Below, piece by piece: positions 56,970 through 64,000 of a stretch of 64,000 nucleotides of DNA. The translations under genes and the position numbers were made by a program. The notes under the pieces were generated by a model, which had not been told where the DNA came from, ran no database searches, and worked only from the letters and a program-made list of their open reading frames with translations. Source of the stretch: Thermotoga sp. Mc24 (lineage in GTDB: Bacteria > Thermotogota > Thermotogae > Thermotogales > Thermotogaceae); the NCBI RefSeq assembly GCF_000784835.1, contig NZ_JSFH01000011.1:1-64000 (forward strand), written 5' to 3'. Positions within the stretch are counted from its first letter, which is position 1. Each line of letters opens with the position of its first letter.

Positions 56970-58419
56970 GGTCTTTTGGGATCCACACAAAGAATCTGGA
57001 TCCCTTCCCCACCTCACTTTCCACCCATATCCTGCCACTGTGAAGCTCCACGATCTCTTTTGTTATGGCAAGGCCGAGTCCCGTTCCAGGCACTTCGTAG
57101 GTCAACGAAGAATCCACCCTGTAAAACCGTTCAAATATCCTATTCTTTGCGTGATCCGGTATTCCTATACCGTTGTCCTCTACGATTATGAGAACACCGC
57201 CATCTTTCTCATTCAAGATCACCTTCACATACCTATCAGGTGCATCTTTCTTTGAGTACTTCACCCCGTTGTTGAGAAGATTCAAAAGCACCTGCTTGAT
57301 CCTTGTCGGATCGACGTAAGCTTCCGCAGGACAAGGAACATTACTCTCAAAGGAAACCTTCACTTTGTGAGATGAAGCGAATTCTTTAATCGCGTTCACC
57401 GCACTTTCTACGAGACAACAGAGATCAACTTTTTCCCTGTTTATTTGAAGGGATTTTCTTTCAAGCCTGGAGAAGTCCAGTAACTCGTTCAGGAGATTTT
57501 CAAGGTGGTTGCTTTGATCCATTATCACTTCGAGGAATTCCTTGAGGGTGCTGAAATCCAGTTCCTCCAGACTGTTGTAAATTGTCTCTGCATAGGCTTT
57601 TATGGCCGTTAAAGGTGTTCTGAGCTCGTGCGAGATGTTCGCTATGAATTCTGTTTTCATCCTGTCTATACGCTTCAGTCTCTCGAGTTCTTTTGACTCT
57701 GTCACGTTCTCAACAATCGTCAGCGCCTGGACTTCGCTGCCGAGGGCAAGAGGTATCGAGGTGATGGAAAAGAACTCTTCCTCCAATATTACTTCACCAT
57801 TTCTTTGTGTTCGCAAAGATATTGCCTCTTCTGACAGAGAAACGGCCTTCTTCAGAACTTCGTCTGGAAAATTCTCCTCTTTGAACTTTTCATTCTGAAA
57901 TTTTATTTCTCCATTCGAATAAACAAAGATACCTTCTGGAAGACCGTTAAGAATAACGTTCACGTAGTTGTACGTTTCTTCTAACTCTCTGTACAGCTTT
58001 ATGTTTTCCAGAACGATCGCCGAAAGAAACGAAAGAACTTTGAAAATCTCCGTTTCTTCCATCGATGGCTGATGATTCAGTAGTACAATTAAGCTTCCAA
58101 ACATCCTGTTTTGCTTCACAACAGGAACTATTCCAATATAACTGAGATCATCCTCTATAAAGACGGGATTGGATTGTCTGATGGACCAGTCAATGAACTC
58201 TTCGAATCTTTTTATATCGACATCTCTTCCCCAGATTTTTCTCTTGTTTTCATCGACGAGGATCACTTCTTTAATATCAACCACTTTCTTTACAAGGTCC
58301 AAAAGACCCTGAAGAATATCATTTTCTGTTTTCGCATTGGAAAACTCCATTATCATTATCGAAAGGAGTAAAAACAGACGATCGCTCTGTTTTTTTATCT
58401 TTTCTTGTGTTTCCTCCAA
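56938..58419 (-). CDS. Sensor histidine kinase (HK853 counterpart)
   Basis: 493 residues. N-terminal GAF-like sensor (about 20-150), a PAS-like segment (about 150-245), then a dimerisation helix with phospho-acceptor His264 in NISHELRTPLTAIKAY. The ATP-binding domain has N box NLLNNGVKYSKKD, G1 DNGIGIPD, F box FERFYR and G2 GTGLGLAI. I recognise it as the counterpart of T. maritima HK853, a model for two-component structure. I see only one short hydrophobic stretch (LFLLLSIMIM), not a clear membrane anchor. No response regulator gene is in the window. TTG start at 58419 with GAGGTGAT, formed by the sua5 stop. Confidence 0.95.
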   Translation of the reverse strand: MEETQEKIKKQSDRLFLLLSIMIMEFSNAKTENDILQGLLDLVKKVVDIKEVILVDENKRKIWGRDVDIKRFEEFIDWSIRQSNPVFIEDDLSYIGIVPVVKQNRMFGSLIVLLNHQPSMEETEIFKVLSFLSAIVLENIKLYRELEETYNYVNVILNGLPEGIFVYSNGEIKFQNEKFKEENFPDEVLKKAVSLSEEAISLRTQRNGEVILEEEFFSITSIPLALGSEVQALTIVENVTESKELERLKRIDRMKTEFIANISHELRTPLTAIKAYAETIYNSLEELDFSTLKEFLEVIMDQSNHLENLLNELLDFSRLERKSLQINREKVDLCCLVESAVNAIKEFASSHKVKVSFESNVPCPAEAYVDPTRIKQVLLNLLNNGVKYSKKDAPDRYVKVILNEKDGGVLIIVEDNGIGIPDHAKNRIFERFYRVDSSLTYEVPGTGLGLAITKEIVELHSGRIWVESEVGKGSRFFVWIPKDRAGEDNRQDN

Positions 58420-58426
58420 GGAAAAA

Positions 58427-59434
58427 TCACCTCACAATTTCCGTCGCCGCTTTTCTCAGACGATTCATCACAGCAAACAGAATTCCCCGTTCTTCAAATC
58501 CCTCAACAATTATATACTCTTTACCCCTTTTTTCTGCTTCTCGCAGAACAGAAAAGATGTTTTGGGCGATACTGTAGGGATTTTTCAAAGATCCCACAAC
58601 GATTATATCGTCATACAGCTCCTTTCTCTCATCAACACAGATGACCACATGGTTTGGATACTTTTTCAATACTTCTTCCATCTTCGTCAAATCTTCTACG
58701 AGTATCAAAGGCTTTGAAGGAGCGTAGTGTCGGTATTTCATTCCCGGTGCAAGCGGTCTGCCTTTAAAATTCCCTTTTCGTACAAAATCAGGTACTACGA
58801 GTTCCGGAAAGAGCTCCTTCAATCGCTCAACCTCCACTGGCCCTGGCCTCAGAAGAACGGGCTTTTCTTTTGTGAGGTCCACAATGGTGGACTCCAGGCC
58901 AAAGGGGGTATTCCCCGCGTCGATTATCAGCTTAACTTTACCCATGAAGTCTTCTATGACGTGTTGCACGTTGGTAGCGCTGGGTCTCCCCGATAGATTT
59001 GCGCTTGGAGCGGCTACAGGATGGCCAAAGAGTTTTATCAACTTCAGGGCCACCGGATGTGCCGGCATCCTCACAGCCACTGTCGAAAGACCAGCGGTCA
59101 CCACGGGAGGTATCTTTTCAGATTTTTTTCGAAGAATAACTGTCAGCGGTCCCGGCCAGAACTTTTTCAAAAAGTCCAGATGAGCTTCATAACCCTCTGC
59201 GATTTCTTCCAGCTGCTCGAAAGAATGTATATGAACAATGAGGGGATTGTCAGTGGGTCTTCCCTTCAACTCGAAGATCTTCCTGCAGGCTTCTTCGTTG
59301 TACGCGTCCGCTCCTATTCCGTAAACGGTTTCAGTGGGGAAAATGATAACTTCTCTGTTCCGGAGAAGCTCGACTGCTTCTTTCAAAACTTCTTCGTTGG
59401 GGAAGAGGGGGTCCACCTTTAACACTTTAGTCAC
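58427..59434 (-). CDS. Threonylcarbamoyl-AMP synthase Sua5
   Basis: A 335-residue enzyme that forms threonylcarbamoyl-AMP for tRNA t6A. A YrdC domain (about 15-205): VIIFPTETVYGIGADAYN, KGRPTDNPLIVHI, FWPGPLTVIL, HPVAAPSANLSGRPS and GLESTIVDL. The extra C-terminal Sua5 domain begins after APGMKYRHYAPSKPL. GTG 59434 has CAGGAGGG 8 nt before. The frame stays open to 59569, but that part is the tRNA-Leu gene read as protein. TsaB, which works in the same pathway, is at 38638. Confidence 0.95.
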   Translation of the reverse strand: MTKVLKVDPLFPNEEVLKEAVELLRNREVIIFPTETVYGIGADAYNEEACRKIFELKGRPTDNPLIVHIHSFEQLEEIAEGYEAHLDFLKKFWPGPLTVILRKKSEKIPPVVTAGLSTVAVRMPAHPVALKLIKLFGHPVAAPSANLSGRPSATNVQHVIEDFMGKVKLIIDAGNTPFGLESTIVDLTKEKPVLLRPGPVEVERLKELFPELVVPDFVRKGNFKGRPLAPGMKYRHYAPSKPLILVEDLTKMEEVLKKYPNHVVICVDERKELYDDIIVVGSLKNPYSIAQNIFSVLREAEKRGKEYIIVEGFEERGILFAVMNRLRKAATEIVR

Positions 59435-59460
59435 AGGTTTCTCCCTCCTGATATGATACA

Positions 59461-59487
59461 AAATAAAGGGGCTCTCTGGAGCCCCCT
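59461..59487 (-). terminator. Terminator after tRNA-Leu
   Basis: Minus-strand stem GGGGCT (from 59486) and AGCCCC (to 59469) with a 6-nt loop, followed by TTTATTTT. It begins 3 nt after the CCA end and lies before sua5, so sua5 and the genes below depend on read-through or another promoter. Confidence 0.75.
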
Positions 59488-59489
59488 GT

Positions 59490-59575
59490 GGTGCCGAGGG
59501 CGGGACTTGAACCCGCACGGGGTCATCCCCCAGCTGATTTTGAGTCAGCCGCGTCTGCCATTCCGCCACCTCGGC
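59490..59575 (-). tRNA. tRNA-Leu, anticodon CAA
   Basis: An 86-nt class II tRNA including CCA. Acceptor arms GCCGAGG (59575-59569) and CCTCGGC (59500-59494), discriminator A at 59493 and encoded CCA at 59492-59490. Anticodon stem GCTGA/TCAGC with loop CTCAAAA gives CAA, reading UUG. The long variable arm (GGGGATGACCCC type) and GCGGG-TTCAAGT-CCCGC T-arm are typical of leucine tRNAs. Confidence 0.97.
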
Positions 59576-59587
59576 CCTCTATAATAT

Positions 59588-59617
59588 ATAGTACCAGTTC
59601 CCTCTTTTTGAAGTCAA
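59588..59617 (-). promoter_or_regulatory. Promoter of tRNA-Leu
   Basis: Minus strand: -35 TTGACT (59617-59612), 18-nt spacer, TGG-extended -10 TACTAT (59593-59588). The predicted start is only about 6 nt before the tRNA 5' end. Confidence 0.65.
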
Positions 59618-59639
59618 GCTCAAGGAATTCTCTTTCTTC

Positions 59640-59668
59640 TTGAATTCTTTTAAAATGTGTGCTAAACT
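59640..59668 (+). promoter_or_regulatory. Promoter of hrcA-grpE-dnaJ
   Basis: TTGAAT (59640-59645), 17-nt spacer, TGC-extended TAAACT (59663-59668). The start point would fall inside the CIRCE operator that follows, as in repressed heat-shock promoters. Confidence 0.55.
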
Positions 59669-59673
59669 TATTA

Positions 59674-59700
59674 TTAGCACTCAAAAGAAGGGAGTGCTAA
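59674..59700 (+). promoter_or_regulatory. CIRCE operator (HrcA binding site), perfect
   Basis: TTAGCACTC (59674-59682), 9-nt spacer, GAGTGCTAA (59692-59700). Both 9-nt arms match the consensus fully. Its right arm ends 3 nt before the hrcA ATG and contains the GGGAG ribosome site, so HrcA controls its own operon. Confidence 0.97.
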
Positions 59701-59703
59701 ATC

Positions 59704-60720
59704 ATGAGAAGGTTCAACAGAAAAAACAGCGAATCTTCGAAAAAATTGAATGATCGCCAGAGAAAGGTGCTTTACTGCATCGTGAGAGAGTACATAGAAA
59801 ACAAAAAACCCGTGAGCTCGCAGAGAGTTCTGGAAGTGAGCAACATAGAGTTCAGCAGTGCCACTATAAGAAATGATATGAAAAAACTGGAGTACCTTGG
59901 ATACATATACCAGCCCCACACATCGGCTGGAAGGATTCCAACCGACAAGGGGCTGAGATTTTACTACGAAGAGATGCTGAAGATCTCAAAAGAGACATCA
60001 GAAGCGGATCTCGCCGTGGAGACTTTCAAATCGATACCTCTCGCCGATCCAGAAAAAGTTCTCTTCCTCGCAGGAAGTCTCTTAGCCCGATTGACGGAGG
60101 GTTACGTCCTCATAGAAAGACCAAACACCAGAGATTTGAAAATACTCAGGGTGATACTTATCCCTGTTTCGGAGGACTACCTCATCTTTTCTATACTGAC
60201 GGAGTTCGGTGTCTCCAGAGTTACCCCCATCAAAACTCAGGAACGACTGAACTGGGAAGAAATCGAAAGACAGATCAACTTCCTCCTCAGGGGCAGAACA
60301 ATAGGAGAAGTGTTGATGGGTAGGATAGAAAGTCTGAAAGGAAGTGGATTTCTCAGGTTGATAGAATCCTTTATAGGCGAGACCATAGAAAGATATCTGG
60401 ATGCGGGGCTTGAAAATCTTCTAAGGGATGAGACACTTACTCTGGAGGACATCAGAAACCTTCTCGAAGAAATCAAAGATCAGAAATTTCTTGAGAGCTT
60501 AGCTGAAGAAGGCATAACTGTCAGGATAGGAAGGGAAATCGGCAGAAAAAAGCTGGAAAAATTCGCTGTTTTTTCAGGAAAATACTTCAAAGGAGAATCT
60601 CCTATCGGCAGTGTGTACCTCTTCACGTCGAAGGTTACGAAATACGATAGAAATCACAGGATATTTGAATACATACTGAACCGTCTTTCGGAGTATTTCA
60701 CTTCGACCTCCAGGAGGTGA
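59704..60720 (+). CDS. hrcA: Heat-inducible transcription repressor HrcA
   Basis: A 338-residue dimeric repressor. N-terminal winged helix: LNDRQRKVLYCIVREYIENKKPVSSQ, FSSATIRNDMKKLEYLGYIYQPHTSAGRIPTDKGLRFY. GAF-like domain and inserted dimerisation domain follow, with PIGSVYLFTSKVTKYDRNHRIF near the end. T. maritima TM0851 has a known structure. The operon hrcA-grpE-dnaJ lacks dnaK. The stop overlaps the grpE ribosome site (AGGAGGTGA). Confidence 0.97.
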   Translation: MRRFNRKNSESSKKLNDRQRKVLYCIVREYIENKKPVSSQRVLEVSNIEFSSATIRNDMKKLEYLGYIYQPHTSAGRIPTDKGLRFYYEEMLKISKETSEADLAVETFKSIPLADPEKVLFLAGSLLARLTEGYVLIERPNTRDLKILRVILIPVSEDYLIFSILTEFGVSRVTPIKTQERLNWEEIERQINFLLRGRTIGEVLMGRIESLKGSGFLRLIESFIGETIERYLDAGLENLLRDETLTLEDIRNLLEEIKDQKFLESLAEEGITVRIGREIGRKKLEKFAVFSGKYFKGESPIGSVYLFTSKVTKYDRNHRIFEYILNRLSEYFTSTSRR

Positions 60721-60725
60721 AAAAG

Positions 60726-61244
60726 ATGAGTGAAAAGGACAAAAAGGAACTCACACAGGAATGTGAAGAACTGAAAGAAAAATATAAAGAACTTGAAGAG
60801 TACGCAAAAAGACTGAAGGCCGAATACGAAAACTATCGTGAGGAAGTCGCCCGTGAAAAAAGAGAACTGATAAAGAACGCAAACGAATACCTCATATTGA
60901 AACTCATTCCCGTTCTTGATGATTTCGAAAGAGCACTGAATCAGGGAGAAAAGGGGAACGCTTTCTACGAAGGCGTGAAAATGATATACAAAAAACTCCT
61001 GAACGTCTTGGAAAAAGAAGGGCTCACAAAGATCCACGTAGGAGAGAAATTCGATCCTTTTGAACACGAAGCAGTTGAAAGAGTAGAAACGGAAGACGTG
61101 GAAGAATACACCGTCCTCGAGGTAGTAGAGAACGGTTACAAATACCACGGGAAAGTCCTGAAACCCGCAAAAGTGAAGGTTGCAGTAAAACCACGAAAAA
61201 AGGAAGAAAGGATGGCTGAAGAACCTTCTAACAAGAAGGAGTGA
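60726..61244 (+). CDS. grpE: Nucleotide exchange factor GrpE
   Basis: 172 residues. A long N-terminal helix (KKELTQECEELKEKYKELEEYAKRLKAEYENYREE) leads into the four-helix and beta domain with LIPVLDDFERAL, FYEGVKMIYKKLLNVLEKEGL, EKFDPFEHEAVERVE and GYKYHGKVLKPAKVKVA, the GrpE signature. It releases ADP from DnaK. ATG 60726 has AGGAGGTGAAAAAG; the frame from 60717 would begin in hrcA. dnaJ follows after 6 nt. Confidence 0.97.
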   Translation: MSEKDKKELTQECEELKEKYKELEEYAKRLKAEYENYREEVAREKRELIKNANEYLILKLIPVLDDFERALNQGEKGNAFYEGVKMIYKKLLNVLEKEGLTKIHVGEKFDPFEHEAVERVETEDVEEYTVLEVVENGYKYHGKVLKPAKVKVAVKPRKKEERMAEEPSNKKE

Positions 61245-61250
61245 TGCATT

Positions 61251-62360
61251 ATGAAACGTGAAAAAAAGGACTACTACGAAATTCTCGGTGTTCCCAGAGA
61301 TGCCACACAGGAAGAAATAAAAAGGGCTTACAAAAGACTGGTGAAAGAGTGGCACCCGGATCGACATCCAGAAAACAGAAAAGAGGCTGAACAGCGTTTT
61401 AAGGAAATTCAGGAGGCCTACGAGGTTCTCAGCGATCCACAGAAGAGGGCCATGTATGATCGTTTCGGGTACGTGGGAGAACAGCCTGTGTATCAGGAAA
61501 CAGAATCCGGTGGCTTCTTCGACGATATATTTAGAGAGTTTGAAAACATCTTCAACAGGGACATATTCGACGTTTTCTTTGGCGAAAGACCTCACCAGGA
61601 AGAAAGAAGAGAATACACTCGAAGAGGCGAAGATATAAGGTACGAAATAGAAGTAACTCTCTCCGATTTGATCAACGGAGCGGAGATGCCCGTGGAATAC
61701 GAAAGGTACGAAACCTGTCCAAGGTGTGGCGGAACCGGCGTGGAACCCGATACTGGGTACGTAAACTGTCTAAGTTGCGGTGGAACGGGAAGGATCAGAG
61801 AAGAACGAAGATCGTTCTTTGGATACTTCGTTAGTGAGAGAACCTGTGAGAGATGCGGTGGCACAGGGAAGATTCCACGGGAGTACTGCCACGAGTGTGG
61901 TGGAAGTGGTAGAGTTCTCAGAAAGGTCAGGAGAACGGTGAAAATACCGCCAAATGTGGAAGATGGAACTCAGCTTAGAATCACTGGCGGTGGAAATGCG
62001 GGATACTACGGTGGACCTTACGGTGATTTGATAATCGTCGTTCGTGTGAGACCAGATTCCAGATTCAAAAAATCCGGTTCGGATCTCGTGTACGATGTTA
62101 CAATAGACTACCTCCAGGCCATTTTGGGAACAACCGTTGAAGTTCCTCTTCCAGAAGGTGGTACGACAATGCTGAAGATTCCTCCGGGAACTCAGCCGGA
62201 AACCGTCTTCAGATTGAAGGGAAAAGGCCTTCCAAACAGGTATGGAAGACGCGGAGATCTCATCGTAAATGTACACGTTGAGATACCAAAGACTCTTTCC
62301 AGAGAGGAAAGAAAAGTCCTTGAAGACCTGGCGAAAAAACGCGGGGTCACGATCGGTTAA
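61251..62360 (+). CDS. dnaJ: Chaperone DnaJ (type I)
   Basis: 369 residues: J domain with HPD in VKEWHPDRHPE, a G/F-rich linker, four zinc-binding repeats (CPRCGGTG, CLSCGGTG, CERCGGTG, CHECGGSG), and C-terminal substrate-binding barrels (VPLPEGGTTMLKIPPGTQPETVFRLKGKGLPN). It delivers unfolded proteins to DnaK, which is not encoded here. ATG 61251 has AAGGAGTGATGC. The last 4 nt overlap the minus-strand GTPase gene. Confidence 0.98.
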   Translation: MKREKKDYYEILGVPRDATQEEIKRAYKRLVKEWHPDRHPENRKEAEQRFKEIQEAYEVLSDPQKRAMYDRFGYVGEQPVYQETESGGFFDDIFREFENIFNRDIFDVFFGERPHQEERREYTRRGEDIRYEIEVTLSDLINGAEMPVEYERYETCPRCGGTGVEPDTGYVNCLSCGGTGRIREERRSFFGYFVSERTCERCGGTGKIPREYCHECGGSGRVLRKVRRTVKIPPNVEDGTQLRITGGGNAGYYGGPYGDLIIVVRVRPDSRFKKSGSDLVYDVTIDYLQAILGTTVEVPLPEGGTTMLKIPPGTQPETVFRLKGKGLPNRYGRRGDLIVNVHVEIPKTLSREERKVLEDLAKKRGVTIG

Positions 62361-63448
62361 CGCTTGGGATTGACGAGTGCTTCTCTTACAACAAGCTTAA
62401 CGTTATCTGGAACCGTGACTTCGACGGTGAAAGGGCCTCTTCGGACACTCATCCATCCCAGTCCTGCCACCGCCAGTTCTTCTCCTTCTTTTAATGTGAA
62501 AATTTCTCTCTTCCACTTGAAGTTTTCAAATTCTGTTTTGGAACACGGAGGAATCAACAGATCTCCCAGTCTTTTTTTCATGAGTTCGTCCGCCCTCTCT
62601 CTTTTCGTTTCATGGAAAGTTACCTCTTTGGAGGAGAAAAGCAGAAAGATCGGTTTCTTTTCCGTTTCATAGTGGATATCGAATCGGCACAGCCCTCCCA
62701 TAAAGACGGTTCTGCCATTATCCGGCTTGAAGGTTTTCCTGGAGAGTTCTTCTCTTGGTAAAACTCTTTTTTGACATTCAGAATCCAGAAGATCGAGAAT
62801 TCTATCGTTTGTCATGATACCTGGTGTATCGTAGAGATACAGATTCGCTTCTCTTACCTTTCTTCTGAGAATACCCAGAGTTGTCCCCGGGAAGGGACTT
62901 ATGGTGTTCTCATGGGTACAGATCTTGTTCATCAGAGAAGATTTTCCAACGTTCGTTACTCCCACCACCAACGCCTTGTCGGTCAACAGTGAAAGATACT
63001 TCACAAGCGAGCTCAGACCAAAATTTTTTTCAGCACTGACGATCCTTATGTCATCCGGATTGTGTACTCTTATCCTTTTCTTCACCCATTCTTTGATTTC
63101 CTTCACTGTAACCACCCTTGGCAGGAGATCGACCTTGTTTATGGCGTAGATAACCCTCTTCCCCTTCAAAATTTCTGCTATATCCTCTCTGTAAGTTCCC
63201 TCGAAATCGAAAATATCGATCACCCAGACCACAACATCGAATCCTCCAAGGTACGATTTCAACTGGTTTTTGAAATCCCAATTGAATTCGACTGGCTCCA
63301 GTTTGCCGTAATGTTTCATCCGAAAGCATCTTTGACAGAGTATTTCTCTTCCTTCTTCGAGTCTTCTTTCAAAGACCTGACGTGGGATGTACCCTGGTTT
63401 TTTTGGATCCTCAAACTGAATGGCTGCTCCGCATCCGGGACACTTCAT
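62357..63448 (-). CDS. Circularly permuted GTPase, YqeH-like
   Basis: 363 residues with G motifs in permuted order: NKVD (G4) near residue 104 and SAEK (G5) near 138 precede P-loop GVTNVGKSS (G1) and DTPG (G3). The N-terminal zinc finger CPGCG...CQRC (residues 3-6 and about 38-41) and a C-terminal domain make the YqeH layout, involved in 30S ribosome assembly. ATG 63448, 11 nt after era, fits a ribosome-linked pair. The convergent dnaJ end overlaps by 4 nt. Confidence 0.92.
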   Translation of the reverse strand: MKCPGCGAAIQFEDPKKPGYIPRQVFERRLEEGREILCQRCFRMKHYGKLEPVEFNWDFKNQLKSYLGGFDVVVWVIDIFDFEGTYREDIAEILKGKRVIYAINKVDLLPRVVTVKEIKEWVKKRIRVHNPDDIRIVSAEKNFGLSSLVKYLSLLTDKALVVGVTNVGKSSLMNKICTHENTISPFPGTTLGILRRKVREANLYLYDTPGIMTNDRILDLLDSECQKRVLPREELSRKTFKPDNGRTVFMGGLCRFDIHYETEKKPIFLLFSSKEVTFHETKRERADELMKKRLGDLLIPPCSKTEFENFKWKREIFTLKEGEELAVAGLGWMSVRRGPFTVEVTVPDNVKLVVREALVNPKR

Positions 63449-63459
63449 CGAGTCTCACC

Positions 63460-64000
63460 TCATTTTATGTCGTCTTTCAATCCTATTTCCTGTAGTATGA
63501 TGAAGTCCTTTTCTCTCCAATTTTCTTTTACCTTGACGTTCAGGTCGAGATACACTTTTCTTCCCACGAGAAACTCCAGTTCCTCACGGGCGAGCGTTCC
63601 AATCTTTTTTATCATGCTACCGTTCTTTCCTATGATAATCCCCTTCTGAGAATCACGTTCCACGTATATGTTCGCACGTATGTAGAGAACACCGTTTGGT
63701 CTATCCTTTATTTCCTCAATCACCACGGCCGTGGAGTGAGGTACCTCCTGCCTTGTGAGATGAAAGATCTTCTCCCTTATGATTTCAGCAGCCATGAAAG
63801 AGAGAGGACGATCCGTTACCATGTCCTCGGGGTAATACTGTGGTCCCTCGGGTAGCTCTTCCTTTATCTTTTCCAGAACCTCATAGACACCTTCGCCTCT
63901 CAAAGCGGATATGTAGTGAACAGCCACGGCGTTTTCCACCATGTTTTTTGCAAGTTCTCCCACCGCTTTTGCTCTTTCTTCACCCGCCACATCGATCTTG
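63460..64000 (-). CDS. era: GTPase Era, C-terminal part (cut by window edge)
   Basis: About 180 residues without start; the frame is open to the right edge. The visible part begins with KID (end of an NKID G4 motif), then [12 protein letters not shown] (G5 SA), [30 protein letters not shown], and a KH domain with [46 protein letters not shown]. These are clear Era features. Era binds the 3' end of 16S rRNA during 30S maturation. It pairs with the YqeH-like gene downstream. Confidence 0.94.
   Translation of the reverse strand, partial: KIDVAGEERAKAVGELAKNMVENAVAVHYISALRGEGVYEVLEKIKEELPEGPQYYPEDMVTDRPLSFMAAEIIREKIFHLTRQEVPHSTAVVIEEIKDRPNGVLYIRANIYVERDSQKGIIIGKNGSMIKKIGTLAREELEFLVGRKVYLDLNVKVKENWREKDFIILQEIGLKDDIK

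Noticed and set aside
59435-59569. N-terminal extension of Sua5
   Set aside because: This is tRNA-Leu and its terminator read as protein.
60654-61595. 313-residue minus-strand open frame opposite grpE and dnaJ
   Set aside because: Phe- and Leu-rich mirror of highly charged coding sequence; no ribosome site or family.

Overview
The window is chromosomal DNA from a hyperthermophilic Thermotogales bacterium, almost certainly a Thermotoga very close to T. maritima. I recognise gene order and proteins that match, from memory, the T. maritima MSB8 stretch around TM0847-TM0918. These include the histidine kinase known as HK853, the orphan fold protein TM0875, the HrcA-GrpE-DnaJ block and the tRNase Z. 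HK853 differs at several residues from the MSB8 sequence I remember, so this is probably a sister strain or species. The DNA is extremely compact. Genes abut or overlap by 4 nt (ATGA, GTGA, TTGA), TTG and GTG starts are common, and only one gap exceeds 300 nt.

Layout, left to right. 1-1810 (minus): the N-terminal part of a chemotaxis receptor and a Pit-type phosphate permease. 1811-2150: the one long gap, with an orphan terminator, C-runs and a palindrome. 2151-16727 (plus): one uninterrupted run of 18 genes: a membrane serine protease-like protein, RNase HII, a DUF47/PhoU-like protein, MazG, a SurA-like foldase, MtnA, the flagellar export and assembly genes fliR-flhB-flhA-flhF-flhG, a PilZ protein, cheC-cheD, the flagellar sigma factor and three unknown proteins. 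16711-25928 (minus): a small unknown gene and SpoVS. A second minus run follows with ThiN, Dxr, RseP, IspG, CBS-ACT, UppP, a metallo-hydrolase, GlgA and GalT, joining isoprenoid and undecaprenyl-phosphate supply to envelope and glycogen chemistry.

25984-28892 (plus): Ogt, a bifunctional penicillin-binding protein and a pyruvate-kinase-C-like protein. 28858-30938 (minus): a B12-type radical SAM protein and type III pantothenate kinase. 31072-33283 (plus): methionine synthesis by direct sulfhydrylation (O-acetylhomoserine sulfhydrylase and MetA). 33359-39258 (plus): an OadB-type sodium pump subunit, an isolated ferredoxin plus alpha subunit of a 2-oxoacid:ferredoxin oxidoreductase, enolase, a CDF metal exporter, the TM0875 protein and TsaB. 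39265-41643 (minus): ClpC. 41898-44811 (plus): RsmH, an FtsL-like protein and a division-type PBP. 44802-49590 (minus): thioredoxin reductase and a protein disulfide oxidoreductase, then a small membrane protein, SPFH, NfeD, tRNase Z and ribosomal protein L9. 49673-50740 (plus): a long-form glucose-1-phosphate nucleotidyltransferase.

50764-59575 (minus): a long run from tRNA-Leu(CAA) through Sua5, HK853, an HDOD protein, RbfA, TruB, RibF, an ECF S-component-like protein and YajC-SecD-SecF. 59704-62360 (plus): hrcA-grpE-dnaJ behind a perfect CIRCE operator, without dnaK. 62357-64000 (minus): a circularly permuted YqeH-type GTPase and the C-terminal part of Era. I see no CRISPR array, insertion sequence, rRNA or prophage. 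Less explained features include the unpaired KorA/ferredoxin genes next to a sodium pump subunit, a degenerate CIRCE in front of clpC, a plus-strand terminator with no gene before it, and repeated extended -10 promoters (TGATAnAAT), some in face-to-face pairs.
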